Positions 16,308 to 25,188 of a DNA stretch of 64,000 nucleotides are shown here, piece by piece. Below the pieces are notes generated by a model. The model saw nothing but the letters and a program-made list of their open reading frames with translations, was not told the DNA's origin and ran no database searches. Both the position numbers and the translations under genes were made by a program. Source of the stretch: Floridanema aerugineum (lineage in GTDB: Bacteria; Cyanobacteriota; Cyanobacteriia; Cyanobacteriales; Aerosakkonemataceae); contig NZ_JBHFNQ010000161.1 of NCBI RefSeq assembly GCF_041929345.1, forward strand, positions 7,866 to 71,865, in the 5' to 3' direction. Position 1 is the first letter of the stretch; the number at the start of each line of letters is the position of its first letter.

Positions 16308-17915
16308 ATGCAAGTTGTAGATTTTTCTGTAGATTCTCAAGGGGAAAAGTTTCGCTTTCTGCAAGGTCAATTGCGCGATCGCTGGCAGAGTATCGAAGGT
16401 GTTAATCTGGGAGATTATGATATTTTAGTGATTCCTTCTGTAAGTTTAGATCAGCGGGAACTACAGAAAGTGGAAGGATTTTTGAATTACGAAGAACGAT
16501 TACTTTTTTCGTTAATACGGTTGCGAAATCCGCGAACCAGAGTAATTTACGTAACTTCACAACCTTTGCCACCAATAGTAATTGATTATTACTTACAATT
16601 GCTGCCAGGAATTCCATTTTCTCATGCACGCGATCGCTTAATGTTATTTTCCACTTATGATTCTTCTGCCAAACCTTTAACCCAAAAAATATTAGAACGT
16701 CCTCGTTTAATGCAGCGGATTCGTCAAGCATTAAGACCAGATAAATCTTTTATGATTTGTTATAACGCTACTCAATTAGAAAAAGATTTATCCTTACAGT
16801 TAGAAGTACCTTTATTAGCCGCAGATCCAGACTTACTTTACTGGGGAAGTAAAAGCGGAAGTCGGCAAATTTTTGCTGAGAGTGGCGTACCTTATCCTGA
16901 TGGAAGCGAACTGGTAAATAATGCTGATGATTTAGCAGAAGCAGCTGCGGAACTTTGGGAACGTCAACCACATTTACTAAGGATGGTAGTTAAGCTAAAT
17001 GAAGGTTTTTCAGGCGAAGGAAATGCCGTTTTGGACTTGAGAGAAATAGCTAATATGGCACCTGGTACTGTTTCCCATCGAGAAAGAGTGGGGGCGATTA
17101 GCGATCGCTTTACTTCCATGAGTTTCCAAGCTAAAAATGAAACATGGGAAAACTTCTCTAGTCGCATTCCTGAACTAGGCGCAATTGTCGAAGCTTTTAT
17201 AGAAGGAGAAAAAAAGCACAGTCCTAGCGTTCAAGGTAGAATAACCCCCGAAGGTGAAGTAGAAATTCTCTCAACTCATGACCAAATTTTAGGCGGTTCT
17301 GACGGTCAAATTTACTTAGGTTGCTATTTCCCCGCCCAAGAATCTTATCGCTTAAAGTTGCAAGAATTAGGATTAAGAGTAGGAAAAAATCTCGCCGAAA
17401 AAGGTGCATTAGAAAGGTTTGGCGTTGACTTTATTGCTGTACGTCAACCTGATGTATCAGGTAAAGCGCAATGGGATTTACAAGCAATTGAAATTAACCT
17501 GAGAAAAGGTGGTACTACTCACCCGTTTATGACTCTGAAATTCTTAACAACTGGGCGTTATGATATGGCAACTGGCGTATTTTATAGTCAGCAAGGTAGC
17601 GCCAAATATTATATGGCTACTGATAACTTACAAAAAGAACGTTATCGCGGTTTGTTACCAAATGATTTGATGGATATTATCGCCGATCATCGCTTACATT
17701 TTGATACGAGTACCGAGACAGGAACAGTATTTCATTTAATGGGTTGTCTCTCAGAATTTGGTAAATTAGGATTAACTTGCATTGGTAATTCTCCCCAACA
17801 AGCTAAAGATATTTACCACAAAGTAGTTAAAGTTTTAGATGAAGAAACCAAAGAAACAGCTATTGACGCTTATGCTTTATCATCTCATTGTTTACCAATG
17901 ACTTGGCATGAGTAA
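16308..17915 (+). CDS. ATP-grasp, PGM1-like peptide ligase / carboxylate-amine ligase
   Basis: 535 residues, soluble. The N-terminal ~190 residues resemble a pre-ATP-grasp region (YDILVIPSVSL, RVIYVTSQPLPP). The central part shows ATP-grasp features: RMVVKLNEGFSGEGNAV (phosphate-binding lysine and glycine loop), IVEAFIEGEKKHSPSVQ and EINLRKGGTTHPF, which carries the Glu/Asn metal ligands near residues 390-400. The C-terminus resembles the PGM1 C-terminal domain. PGM1 is a Streptomyces peptide ligase; cyanobacterial relatives are uncharacterised. No biosynthetic cluster surrounds it, so its product is unknown. The start ATG at 16308 is plausible. Confidence 0.68.
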   Translation: MQVVDFSVDSQGEKFRFLQGQLRDRWQSIEGVNLGDYDILVIPSVSLDQRELQKVEGFLNYEERLLFSLIRLRNPRTRVIYVTSQPLPPIVIDYYLQLLPGIPFSHARDRLMLFSTYDSSAKPLTQKILERPRLMQRIRQALRPDKSFMICYNATQLEKDLSLQLEVPLLAADPDLLYWGSKSGSRQIFAESGVPYPDGSELVNNADDLAEAAAELWERQPHLLRMVVKLNEGFSGEGNAVLDLREIANMAPGTVSHRERVGAISDRFTSMSFQAKNETWENFSSRIPELGAIVEAFIEGEKKHSPSVQGRITPEGEVEILSTHDQILGGSDGQIYLGCYFPAQESYRLKLQELGLRVGKNLAEKGALERFGVDFIAVRQPDVSGKAQWDLQAIEINLRKGGTTHPFMTLKFLTTGRYDMATGVFYSQQGSAKYYMATDNLQKERYRGLLPNDLMDIIADHRLHFDTSTETGTVFHLMGCLSEFGKLGLTCIGNSPQQAKDIYHKVVKVLDEETKETAIDAYALSSHCLPMTWHE

Positions 17916-18157
17916 TATAGTTTGGCAAAAATAGACATTTATTTTACATCATCTACCCAACAAGAAGACTAGGCTTACATCTGTGTTTATCTGTGGTAAA
18001 AAAACCTAGATATTGGAATTTATTTTATTCACTGCTTCAGAGTTTATTCAGAGATTAATTGGGAGATAGTAACAAGGATTCCTTATGCTATAATTTGATC
18101 CTGTTTGGCAGCAAACAATCATGAACTTCTATTAAAGTGAAGATAAAGGAAAATCAA

Positions 18158-19891
18158 GTGACTCAAACTGTTGCCACAGCTGCCCATTGCATTAATCCTC
18201 ATTGTCCACGCCCTTATCCCCAAACGAGGAGCAATAATTTTTGTAGTGTTTGTGGCGCACCATTGCGAATTTTCAACCGTTATATACCACTCAAAAAATT
18301 AGGAGTTGGAGGATTTGCTGCGATTTATACAGTTTGGGATGAAAAAACTAAAAAAGAGCGAGTGTTAAAAGTTCTACTAGAAACTTCTCCCAAAGCTTTA
18401 GCATTATTTGAACAAGAAGCCACAGTTTTAGCAAGTTTACGCCATCCCGGAGTACCAAAAGTAGAACCTGATAGTTTTTTTCAGGTTACTTTCGGAAAGT
18501 CTCCAGAAGTTGTTTTGCCCTGTTTAGTAATGGAAAAAATTTCCGGTAAAACTTTAGAAGATATTTTAGAATATCATCAATATCAAGGTTTGCCGGAAGC
18601 ATGGGTGCAAAATTGGCTCAAACAAGCTGTATATATTTTACGAGAATTACACCAACGTAAAATTATTCATCGTGATATTAAACCCGCCAATTTAATGTTA
18701 AGAGAAGGCACAGAACAAATAGTATTAATTGACTTTGGTGGGGCAAAACAAATAGGTGCTAAACAAGCTAATTATCAGGCAAGTTCAACAAGGTTATTTT
18801 CTCCGGGATACAGTCCCCCAGAGCAAATTGCCGGGGCGGTAGTTGGGCCTAATGCTGATTTTTATGCTTTAGGAATGACCTGCATTCACTTACTTACAGG
18901 TAAATATCCCTTAGATTTGGAAGATCCTAAAACCGGAGATTTACATTGGGAAAATTTTACTAATGTTAGCCCAGGTTTGGCTAATTTGCTGGATGATATG
19001 ATCCAGCCAAATATTGAAAAAAGACCAGCGAATGCTAATGAATTATTAGCTAGAATTAGAAAAATATCTTCTCAAACAATTACATCAACTGTTGCTAAAG
19101 CAATATTTCAAGTTATTAGCAAGTTACCCGCTGATTTATTTAAACTGTCATTAGCTATTTTAGCATTATTTGGTCAATCAATTACAAAAACAATAGTTTT
19201 ATTTTGGAAAGCGATCGCACATTTAACCAAAGCCTTTCTGAGTACTTTATGGCTAATAACTTTAGGTGGAATTGGTGGCTTTTCTGGGGCGATAGTGGGT
19301 CATTTATTAGCTTATCAAACAGCTTTTGCTAAAAAATTAGATTACTTGATTTCCGAAAATTTGCCTCTATTAACTAATCTTACTATCTTCCCTACTTCAG
19401 GAATTGTTTTATTTAGTTGCGTTGGTTTAGTGACTGCTTGGGGCTTAATGTTAGCCGGAAATTTAGGGCAGAAACGGCGTTATTTAACTGCAACAATTCT
19501 GGGAATAGTAAGTTATGGATTAGGTTATCTTGTTATGCAAAAAGTACCATCAAGCGCCATGTTACCACAAGATTCTATATTAATGATAGGAGTAGCAACT
19601 TTTATATTAATTTGGGGTTTAGGTTTACCAAGCCATAAAATAGTTTATGCTTTGATTAGTAGTGTAGGTACATCTTTTGCCTTGTTAGGTTTATTACAAT
19701 TAGTGATGAATATTGTTGTAATCATACTTGGCATATTCGGCATACATAATAATTTTATCAGCAGCTTTAACTGGGCAAATCCTGTTTTTAATATGGTATT
19801 TTTTAGTAGTATGGGAATCATAATTGCTTTCTGGTTAAGTGTAACTCACTTTTTTGTTGTACCCGTTCTAAAAATGTTGGGTTGGCGTTAA
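18158..19891 (+). CDS. Membrane Ser/Thr protein kinase with N-terminal Cys motif
   Basis: Hanks-type kinase, about 577 residues. The N-terminus has a zinc-ribbon-like CINPHCPRP...FCSVCGAPL. The kinase domain (about residues 40-300) shows the glycine loop LGVGGFAAIY, catalytic HRDIKPANLM, DFG as IDFGGAKQ and SPGYSPPEQ in the activation segment. The C-terminal ~250 residues form four to six membrane helices. The GTG at 18158 is chosen because AAAGGA lies 7 bases upstream; a GTG at 18137 is also in frame. The glycerophosphodiesterase gene follows after only 6 bases, so they are probably cotranscribed. SpkB-like Cys-motif kinases are known in cyanobacteria. Confidence 0.9.
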   Translation: MTQTVATAAHCINPHCPRPYPQTRSNNFCSVCGAPLRIFNRYIPLKKLGVGGFAAIYTVWDEKTKKERVLKVLLETSPKALALFEQEATVLASLRHPGVPKVEPDSFFQVTFGKSPEVVLPCLVMEKISGKTLEDILEYHQYQGLPEAWVQNWLKQAVYILRELHQRKIIHRDIKPANLMLREGTEQIVLIDFGGAKQIGAKQANYQASSTRLFSPGYSPPEQIAGAVVGPNADFYALGMTCIHLLTGKYPLDLEDPKTGDLHWENFTNVSPGLANLLDDMIQPNIEKRPANANELLARIRKISSQTITSTVAKAIFQVISKLPADLFKLSLAILALFGQSITKTIVLFWKAIAHLTKAFLSTLWLITLGGIGGFSGAIVGHLLAYQTAFAKKLDYLISENLPLLTNLTIFPTSGIVLFSCVGLVTAWGLMLAGNLGQKRRYLTATILGIVSYGLGYLVMQKVPSSAMLPQDSILMIGVATFILIWGLGLPSHKIVYALISSVGTSFALLGLLQLVMNIVVIILGIFGIHNNFISSFNWANPVFNMVFFSSMGIIIAFWLSVTHFFVVPVLKMLGWR

Positions 19892-19897
19892 GTAAAA

Positions 19898-20890
19898 ATG
19901 CGAAATTATTTACAGTTTAATTCATCACCACCTATAATTATTGCCCATCGAGGCGCAAGCGGTTTCCGTCCAGAACATACTTTAGCATCTTATGAATTAG
20001 CTATTAGTTTAGGTGCTGATTATATTGAACCGGATTTAGTTTGTACAAAAGATGGTGTATTAATTGCACGTCATGAAAATGAAATTTCTACTACTACTAA
20101 TGTAGCTGAATGCCTCGAATTTGCTAATCGTCAAACTACTAAATTAATTGATGGTAAATCAATCACTGGTTGGTTTACTGAGGACTTTACATTAGAAGAG
20201 ATTAAAACCCTGAAAGCTAAAGAAAGATTGCCTTTTCGAGATCAAAGTTTTAACAATCAATTCTCAATTCCGACTTTTCAGGAAATTATTGATTTGGTCA
20301 AGGTGAAAAGTGGGGAAATTGGTCGATCGATCGGAATTTACCCAGAAACTAAACACCCAACTTATTTTGCTTCCATTGGTTTACCTTTAGAAGAACCATT
20401 AATTGAAATTCTTCATAATAACGGATATAAATCTGCTACAGATCCGATTTTTATCCAATCTTTTGAAACTGGAAATTTGCAAAAGTTGAGAAAATTAACT
20501 GATTTACCATTGATTCAATTACTAGAAAATTTTGGGCAACCTTTTGACTTGGTGATGAATGGCGATTCGCGCACCTACCAAGACTTAACCGCACCCCAAG
20601 AATTAGCAAAAATTGCCGAATACGCCGCCGGAATCGGCCCAAATAAACAAATGATTATCCCTGTAGATAGTGATGGCAAATTACTAAATCCTACATCTTT
20701 AATTGCCGATGCTCATGCTGTAGGATTACTAGTTCATCCTTACACTTTCCGTAACGAAAAGCAATATTTAGCACGCGATTATAACGATAATCCAGAAACA
20801 GAATATGAGCAATTTTTTAACTTAGGTGTAGATGGCGTATTTACTGATTTTACTAATACGGCATTAACAGTAATTCAGCGAATATGGTAA
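19898..20890 (+). CDS. glpQ: Glycerophosphodiester phosphodiesterase
   Basis: GDPD TIM-barrel enzyme hydrolysing glycerophosphodiesters to glycerol-3-phosphate and an alcohol. 330 residues. The catalytic region IIAHRGASGFRPEHTLASYE carries the His-Arg and Glu residues, followed by YIEPDLVCTKDGVLIARHE with metal-binding Glu-Asp and the second His. The C-terminal GVDGVFTDFTN is also typical. No signal peptide is seen, so it is probably cytoplasmic, unlike classical periplasmic GlpQ; the symbol indicates family only. It directly follows the kinase gene. Confidence 0.88.
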   Translation: MRNYLQFNSSPPIIIAHRGASGFRPEHTLASYELAISLGADYIEPDLVCTKDGVLIARHENEISTTTNVAECLEFANRQTTKLIDGKSITGWFTEDFTLEEIKTLKAKERLPFRDQSFNNQFSIPTFQEIIDLVKVKSGEIGRSIGIYPETKHPTYFASIGLPLEEPLIEILHNNGYKSATDPIFIQSFETGNLQKLRKLTDLPLIQLLENFGQPFDLVMNGDSRTYQDLTAPQELAKIAEYAAGIGPNKQMIIPVDSDGKLLNPTSLIADAHAVGLLVHPYTFRNEKQYLARDYNDNPETEYEQFFNLGVDGVFTDFTNTALTVIQRIW

Positions 20891-20931
20891 AGTATTAATA
20901 ACGAGAAATTACCATTCCTAATCATATCGTC

Positions 20932-21765
20932 ATGTCACAACAGCGGACTGTCATTCCTCAGACAGAACCTCCCCTTCCGGCAAAGGAAACTCTGCCGACA
21001 ATGTACGATTTGCCTAGCGAAAACCCGGAGGAACCTGGTTTGCCTGATGAGTTTCACATTTGGCAACCGCAGTTGCTTACTCGCACCTTGCAATTAACAG
21101 ATTATCCGCCTTCACGCCTCTTTGTTGGCACCGATTTAAACTTGTACTACGATGTGAAAAATCCTTTGTGGCACAAGCGTCCTGATTGGTTTCTCGTTTT
21201 AGATGTACCGCGCTTGTATGAAGGAACAGATTTGCGTTCTAGTTACGTTGTTTGGCAAGAAGGAGTGAATTCATTTTTAGTTGTGGAACTGCTTTCGCCG
21301 GGAACAGAAAAAGAAGATTTGGGAGAACTGGCGCTGTTAGAAGATGACGAGATTTCGGAAGTAGATTCTACGGAAATTAACGGACAACCGAAGAGAGAAA
21401 TACCGCCGAGAAAATGGGACGTTTATGAGCGAATTTTACGAGTACCTTATTATGTTGTATTTAGTCGGTATAGCGATCGCCTACGCGGATTTAAACTCAA
21501 TGGTGGACGCTATCGAGAACAAAGTATAGATCCTGAAAAACCTCTGTTTTTGATTCCCGAACTAAAATTGGGATTGGGAATTTGGCAAGGAGAATTTGAG
21601 GGAATTAATCGTTCTTGGTTGCGCTGGTGTGATCAGGAGGGAAATTGGTTACAAACAGAAGCGGAACGAGAACGACAAAAACGAATTCAATTAGCAGAAA
21701 AGTTAAAGTCGCTTTCTGCCGAACAATTAGCAGCTTTAGGAATTAGTCTTGAGGATTTGGAATAG
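20932..21765 (+). CDS. Uma2 family (DUF820) nuclease-fold protein
   Basis: 277 residues with the PD-(D/E)xK-like core of the Uma2 family, greatly expanded in cyanobacteria: RPDWFLVLDVPRLY, SFLVVELLSPGTEKED and YYVVFSRYSDRLRGFKL, with WDVYERILRVPYY between. The C-terminus is a charged helix, ERERQKRIQLAEKLKSL, common in this family. Nuclease activity is predicted by fold only and the biological role is unknown. A MITE lies just downstream. Confidence 0.85.
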   Translation: MSQQRTVIPQTEPPLPAKETLPTMYDLPSENPEEPGLPDEFHIWQPQLLTRTLQLTDYPPSRLFVGTDLNLYYDVKNPLWHKRPDWFLVLDVPRLYEGTDLRSSYVVWQEGVNSFLVVELLSPGTEKEDLGELALLEDDEISEVDSTEINGQPKREIPPRKWDVYERILRVPYYVVFSRYSDRLRGFKLNGGRYREQSIDPEKPLFLIPELKLGLGIWQGEFEGINRSWLRWCDQEGNWLQTEAERERQKRIQLAEKLKSLSAEQLAALGISLEDLE

Positions 21766-21777
21766 TAGAACTAAGTA

Positions 21778-21990
21778 GGGCTTGCTGAATAAGTCTATTG
21801 GTGGGGGTAGGGACACGGCATCATTAATATTTGCCACTCTTACGTTATCTCTTTCATGCCTTGTCCCTACAATTTCCTCGAAAGGAGTATTGAATTTTGC
21901 GCCAAAAGGTCTGAAAAACTTGCACTTGTATATGCAAAAAAGGCGCTTTCACCATTGCCTATCTTACTTTTTACTTTTATTCAGCAAGCC
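21778..21990. mobile_element. 213-bp MITE with 15-bp terminal inverted repeats
   Basis: Ends are exact inverted repeats GGGCTTGCTGAATAA (21778-21792) and its complement (21976-21990). They are flanked by the direct repeat TAAGTA at 21772-21777 and 21991-21996, a 6-bp target-site duplication. The interior is too short for a transposase and looks like a deletion derivative. A 70-residue open frame inside it starts within one end and is not considered a gene. Confidence 0.88.
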
Positions 21991-22024
21991 CTAAGTAGGT
22001 ATGTATAAATCAAGTGACAATTAA

Positions 22025-22088
22025 GGCGGGCAGGATGCCCACCCCACAAGAGTTATAGCTTTCTTGTGGGGTGGGCATCCTGCCCGCC
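22025..22088. repeat. Long hairpin, GGCGGGCAGGATGCCCACC family
   Basis: Arms GGCGGGCAGGATGCCCACC... and ...GGTGGGCATCCTGCCCGCC pair over about 26 bp around a short loop containing AGTTATAGC. A variant with one left and two right arms lies at 62645-62755. It lies between the MITE and the ftsH stop codon. Confidence 0.85.
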
Positions 22089-22131
22089 CTATCCTTAGCG
22101 TAACGCACCCTTCAACTGAGCAATGATTGAG

Positions 22132-24042
22132 TTAGGAACTACTTGCAACTGACCAATCTTGCTTGAATTGAGATTCAGGTAACTGAGTATATTCAGAAAC
22201 AATTTTTCGTAACTCTTCACCATCAATTGTTTCCTTGTCAATCAATAAATCGACTAAGCGATCGATCAAAGTGCGATTTTCGCTAATAATGCCTTTCGCA
22301 TCGTCATAGCATTTTGACACAATCAATCTTACCTGTTCATCGATATGAGCCGCGATCGCTTCCGAATATTCCGCACGATTGGCAAAATCTCGACCTAAAA
22401 ACACCTCATTACTCTGAGTTTCTAAAGCTAACAGACCCAACTCCGACATTCCGAAACGAGTCACCATTTGCCTTGCTAAATTACTCACTTGTTGCAAATC
22501 GCCACCTGCACCCGTCGTAATTTCCGCATCACCGAAAATCACCTCTTCCGCAGCGCGTCCACCCAAAGCATCGCAAATCATCCCAATTAACTGCGACTTA
22601 GAAATTAAACCCCGTTCTTCATTAGGAGTAAACCAAGTTAATCCCAACGCTTGACCGCGAGGAATCAAAGTTACCTTTTCTACTGGATCGTGACCTTTCA
22701 TCAAAGTCCCGACGATCGCATGACCAACTTCATGATAAGCAATTAACCGCTTCTTCTTGCTATCAACCAAAGGCGTACCTTCCATTCCCGCAACCACCCG
22801 ATCGACAGCATCATTAACTTCCAGCATGGTAATTGCTTCTTTGCGCCGTCTAGCGGTCAAAATTGCCGCTTCATTCAGCAAATTGGCTAAATCTGCACCA
22901 GTAAAACCGGGAGTTCTGCGAGCGATCGTTTCCAGCGACACCTCCTCCGACACCTTCTTATTCCGCGCATGAACCTTGAGGATTTCCAAACGTCCCTTCA
23001 TATCTGGTGCATCTACGATCACTTGTCTGTCAAAGCGTCCCGGACGCAACAAAGCAGCATCGAGAACATCAGGACGGTTAGTAGCAGCAATAATAATAAT
23101 TCCCGAATTACCTTCAAACCCATCCATTTCCGTGAGTAACTGGTTTAAAGTTTGCTCCCTTTCATCATTTCCGCCACCAATCCCAGTTCCCCGCATTCTC
23201 CCAACGGCATCAATTTCATCGATAAATACTAAACAGGGAGCATTTTCCTTCGCTTTTTTAAACAAATCGCGGACGCGGGAAGCACCCACACCGACAAACA
23301 TTTCCACAAACTCTGAACCAGAAATACTAAAGAAAGGAACACCAGCTTCTCCAGCAATAGCCTTAGCTAACAAAGTTTTTCCAGTTCCCGGAGGGCCAAT
23401 TAACAATACACCTTTAGGAATTTTCGCACCCACAGCCGTAAACCGTTCTGGCTGTTTTAAGAAAGTTACAACTTCTTGTAATTCTTCTTTTGCTTCCTCA
23501 ATACCCGCTACATCTTCAAACTTAATTCCGGTTTTCGCTTCCATTTGAAAACGAGCACGAGACTTACCAAAATTCATTGCTTGGTTAGAAGCATTAGCCG
23601 ATCGGCGTACAATCATCAACAACCCAGAAATTAACAGAATCACCAACAGTAAATTGATGACAAAGCCTAAAGCGGCGCTATTATCAGTTGTTGGTTGGAC
23701 AGCAAATTGGACTCGCTTCGATCGCAGCTTTTCAATTAACTCTCGATTATCCTCAAACAAATTCACCGTTGCTGGCGAATCCGTCTTATCAGCACCCTGC
23801 AATTCCACCCTAGCTACACGCTGCGTCGGATCGATATCAACCTTAGTAACTTTACCCGCATCTATTTTCTTGAGCAACTCATTGTAACTCATCGTTTCCT
23901 GCTGGTCAGAAGAAGCTAGAACAGGGGGAACTCCAGGCAACGCACTCTGTAACAATAACCAACTAGCTGTAATCGCTCCCGTCAAAAACACATTTTTCTT
24001 AGGGTGCTGTCTGCTCGACTTTTTCATCCAGGAATTTTTCAT
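22132..24042 (-). CDS. ftsH: ATP-dependent zinc metalloprotease FtsH
   Basis: Membrane-anchored AAA+ protease degrading damaged or unassembled membrane proteins, including photosystem II D1 in cyanobacteria. 636 residues. An N-terminal hydrophobic segment (about 18-42) and a second helix near 120-140 flank the lumenal domain. Walker A GPPGTGKT, Walker B VFIDEIDAVG, SRH ATNRPDVLDAALLRPGRFDR and the zinc site HEVGH with the downstream ligand region follow. Length fits the FtsH1/2-type cyanobacterial proteins, but the exact paralogue cannot be fixed. The start ATG is at 24042. It is likely monocistronic. Confidence 0.95.
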   Translation of the reverse strand: MKNSWMKKSSRQHPKKNVFLTGAITASWLLLQSALPGVPPVLASSDQQETMSYNELLKKIDAGKVTKVDIDPTQRVARVELQGADKTDSPATVNLFEDNRELIEKLRSKRVQFAVQPTTDNSAALGFVINLLLVILLISGLLMIVRRSANASNQAMNFGKSRARFQMEAKTGIKFEDVAGIEEAKEELQEVVTFLKQPERFTAVGAKIPKGVLLIGPPGTGKTLLAKAIAGEAGVPFFSISGSEFVEMFVGVGASRVRDLFKKAKENAPCLVFIDEIDAVGRMRGTGIGGGNDEREQTLNQLLTEMDGFEGNSGIIIIAATNRPDVLDAALLRPGRFDRQVIVDAPDMKGRLEILKVHARNKKVSEEVSLETIARRTPGFTGADLANLLNEAAILTARRRKEAITMLEVNDAVDRVVAGMEGTPLVDSKKKRLIAYHEVGHAIVGTLMKGHDPVEKVTLIPRGQALGLTWFTPNEERGLISKSQLIGMICDALGGRAAEEVIFGDAEITTGAGGDLQQVSNLARQMVTRFGMSELGLLALETQSNEVFLGRDFANRAEYSEAIAAHIDEQVRLIVSKCYDDAKGIISENRTLIDRLVDLLIDKETIDGEELRKIVSEYTQLPESQFKQDWSVASSS

Positions 24043-24132
24043 AATGCGTTAGCCCTTTTGCTGCTGTGATTACCCAGATTACCCAAGGGTAATTTAAGAA
24101 AAGACACTCTTATTGATCCAGTGTAGCTAAAG

Positions 24133-24205
24133 AGGAGCAGGGGAGCAGGGGGGCAGAGGGGCAGAGGGGCAGAGGGGCAGAGGAGCAGAGGGGCAGGGGT
24201 GCAGG
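24133..24205. repeat. GGGGCAGA tandem repeat tract
   Basis: About nine units of GGGGCAGA or close variants, with potential for G-quadruplex on the plus strand, then AAAACTTAAAACTC-type repeats to about 24275. This fills the 323-base divergent spacer between ftsH and the DUF3038 gene. Only the last 80 bases before 24366 look like ordinary promoter sequence. Confidence 0.75.
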
Positions 24206-24365
24206 GGAGAATTTAAAACTTAAAACTCTTCCTATCTTCCTAACTCAACACTCAAAACTTAAAACTTAAAACTTTCTACAATAGTGTGCGATCTTCTCTA
24301 GAATAGGTTTGCTATAAGTAACCGCTCTCACAAAGCCAGTTAGAATCAAAATTCAAGAAAGCCTA

Positions 24366-24971
24366 ATGTATTTAGATACTCCTACTGCTCAACCCGTGCC
24401 TTTAATATTGGAAAGTTTACCCGTTCCAGCTAATTTTGACGATCGCGAGTTCCCCAAACGCTCTCGGCAGCAAATAGACTTGATTTTACTGGTAATTGAA
24501 GCCTTAGATATTGGTGGTTCGGAAGCGATCCTCAGTGCGGCTAGGGAACTAGAATTGGAAGGAATTATTAAAAATCGGGTAACATTGTGGCGATTGCGCT
24601 GTACTAACCCCATGCGTCGTTACAGTCAACGTCATTCTCTGAGTGTAGTCGAAGCCAAGGCATTGGTTTTGATCGCCTGCAATTTAGCAAGGCGGATGAC
24701 AGTTCTGATTCGACAGTTGTTACTGGCATATCAACAATTGTCCGAAAAACAATTGTCAGTAGAACATCATTTTCGACTATCTTACTTTTTGGAGCGCTTC
24801 CGCAAACATTTTCGCAGCCGGATGAATCCCCGACGCTCTGGAGTGGTAGCCTATAGTTCAGACGAAAAGTTGAATGAGTTAGCGATCGCTCTATTAGGAC
24901 AGTTGCTCTTTTGTACAGGTACTTCTGGAATGCAACGCTTTTGGACTAGTCTGTTTGATGGGGAAATTTAA
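24366..24971 (+). CDS. DUF3038 family protein
   Basis: 201-residue soluble protein typical of the cyanobacterial DUF3038 family: RSRQQIDLILLVIEALDIGGSE near the N-terminus, VTLWRLRCTNPMRRYSQRH in the centre and a basic helix FRKHFRSRMNPRR. There is no catalytic signature and its function is unknown. It is followed by a DUF4335 gene on the same strand; the two families are repeatedly neighbours in cyanobacteria, which suggests a shared function. Confidence 0.75.
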   Translation: MYLDTPTAQPVPLILESLPVPANFDDREFPKRSRQQIDLILLVIEALDIGGSEAILSAARELELEGIIKNRVTLWRLRCTNPMRRYSQRHSLSVVEAKALVLIACNLARRMTVLIRQLLLAYQQLSEKQLSVEHHFRLSYFLERFRKHFRSRMNPRRSGVVAYSSDEKLNELAIALLGQLLFCTGTSGMQRFWTSLFDGEI

Positions 24972-25188
24972 AACGGCTCACGGTAATCAAGCATGACATT
25001 TTCCAGAGGAAGGGAACAGGGAACAGAAAACAAGGAACAAATATTTCGCCTAACCTTGTCTTAGCTGATATTGATAGCCGATTAACACAAACGAACAACC
25101 CGGAAATAACTAACCCTAAAAACGAATACAAACCCCCCACTGGAGTTAACCTAAAATCTGAAATCTAAAATCTAAAATCTAAAATCCC

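Noticed and set aside
21782..21994. 70-residue open frame
   Set aside because: Starts inside one MITE end and stops just after the other; an artefact of the element.
22976..23548. 190-residue frame antisense to ftsH
   Set aside because: Lies wholly over the conserved AAA+ coding sequence; no start context or family pattern.
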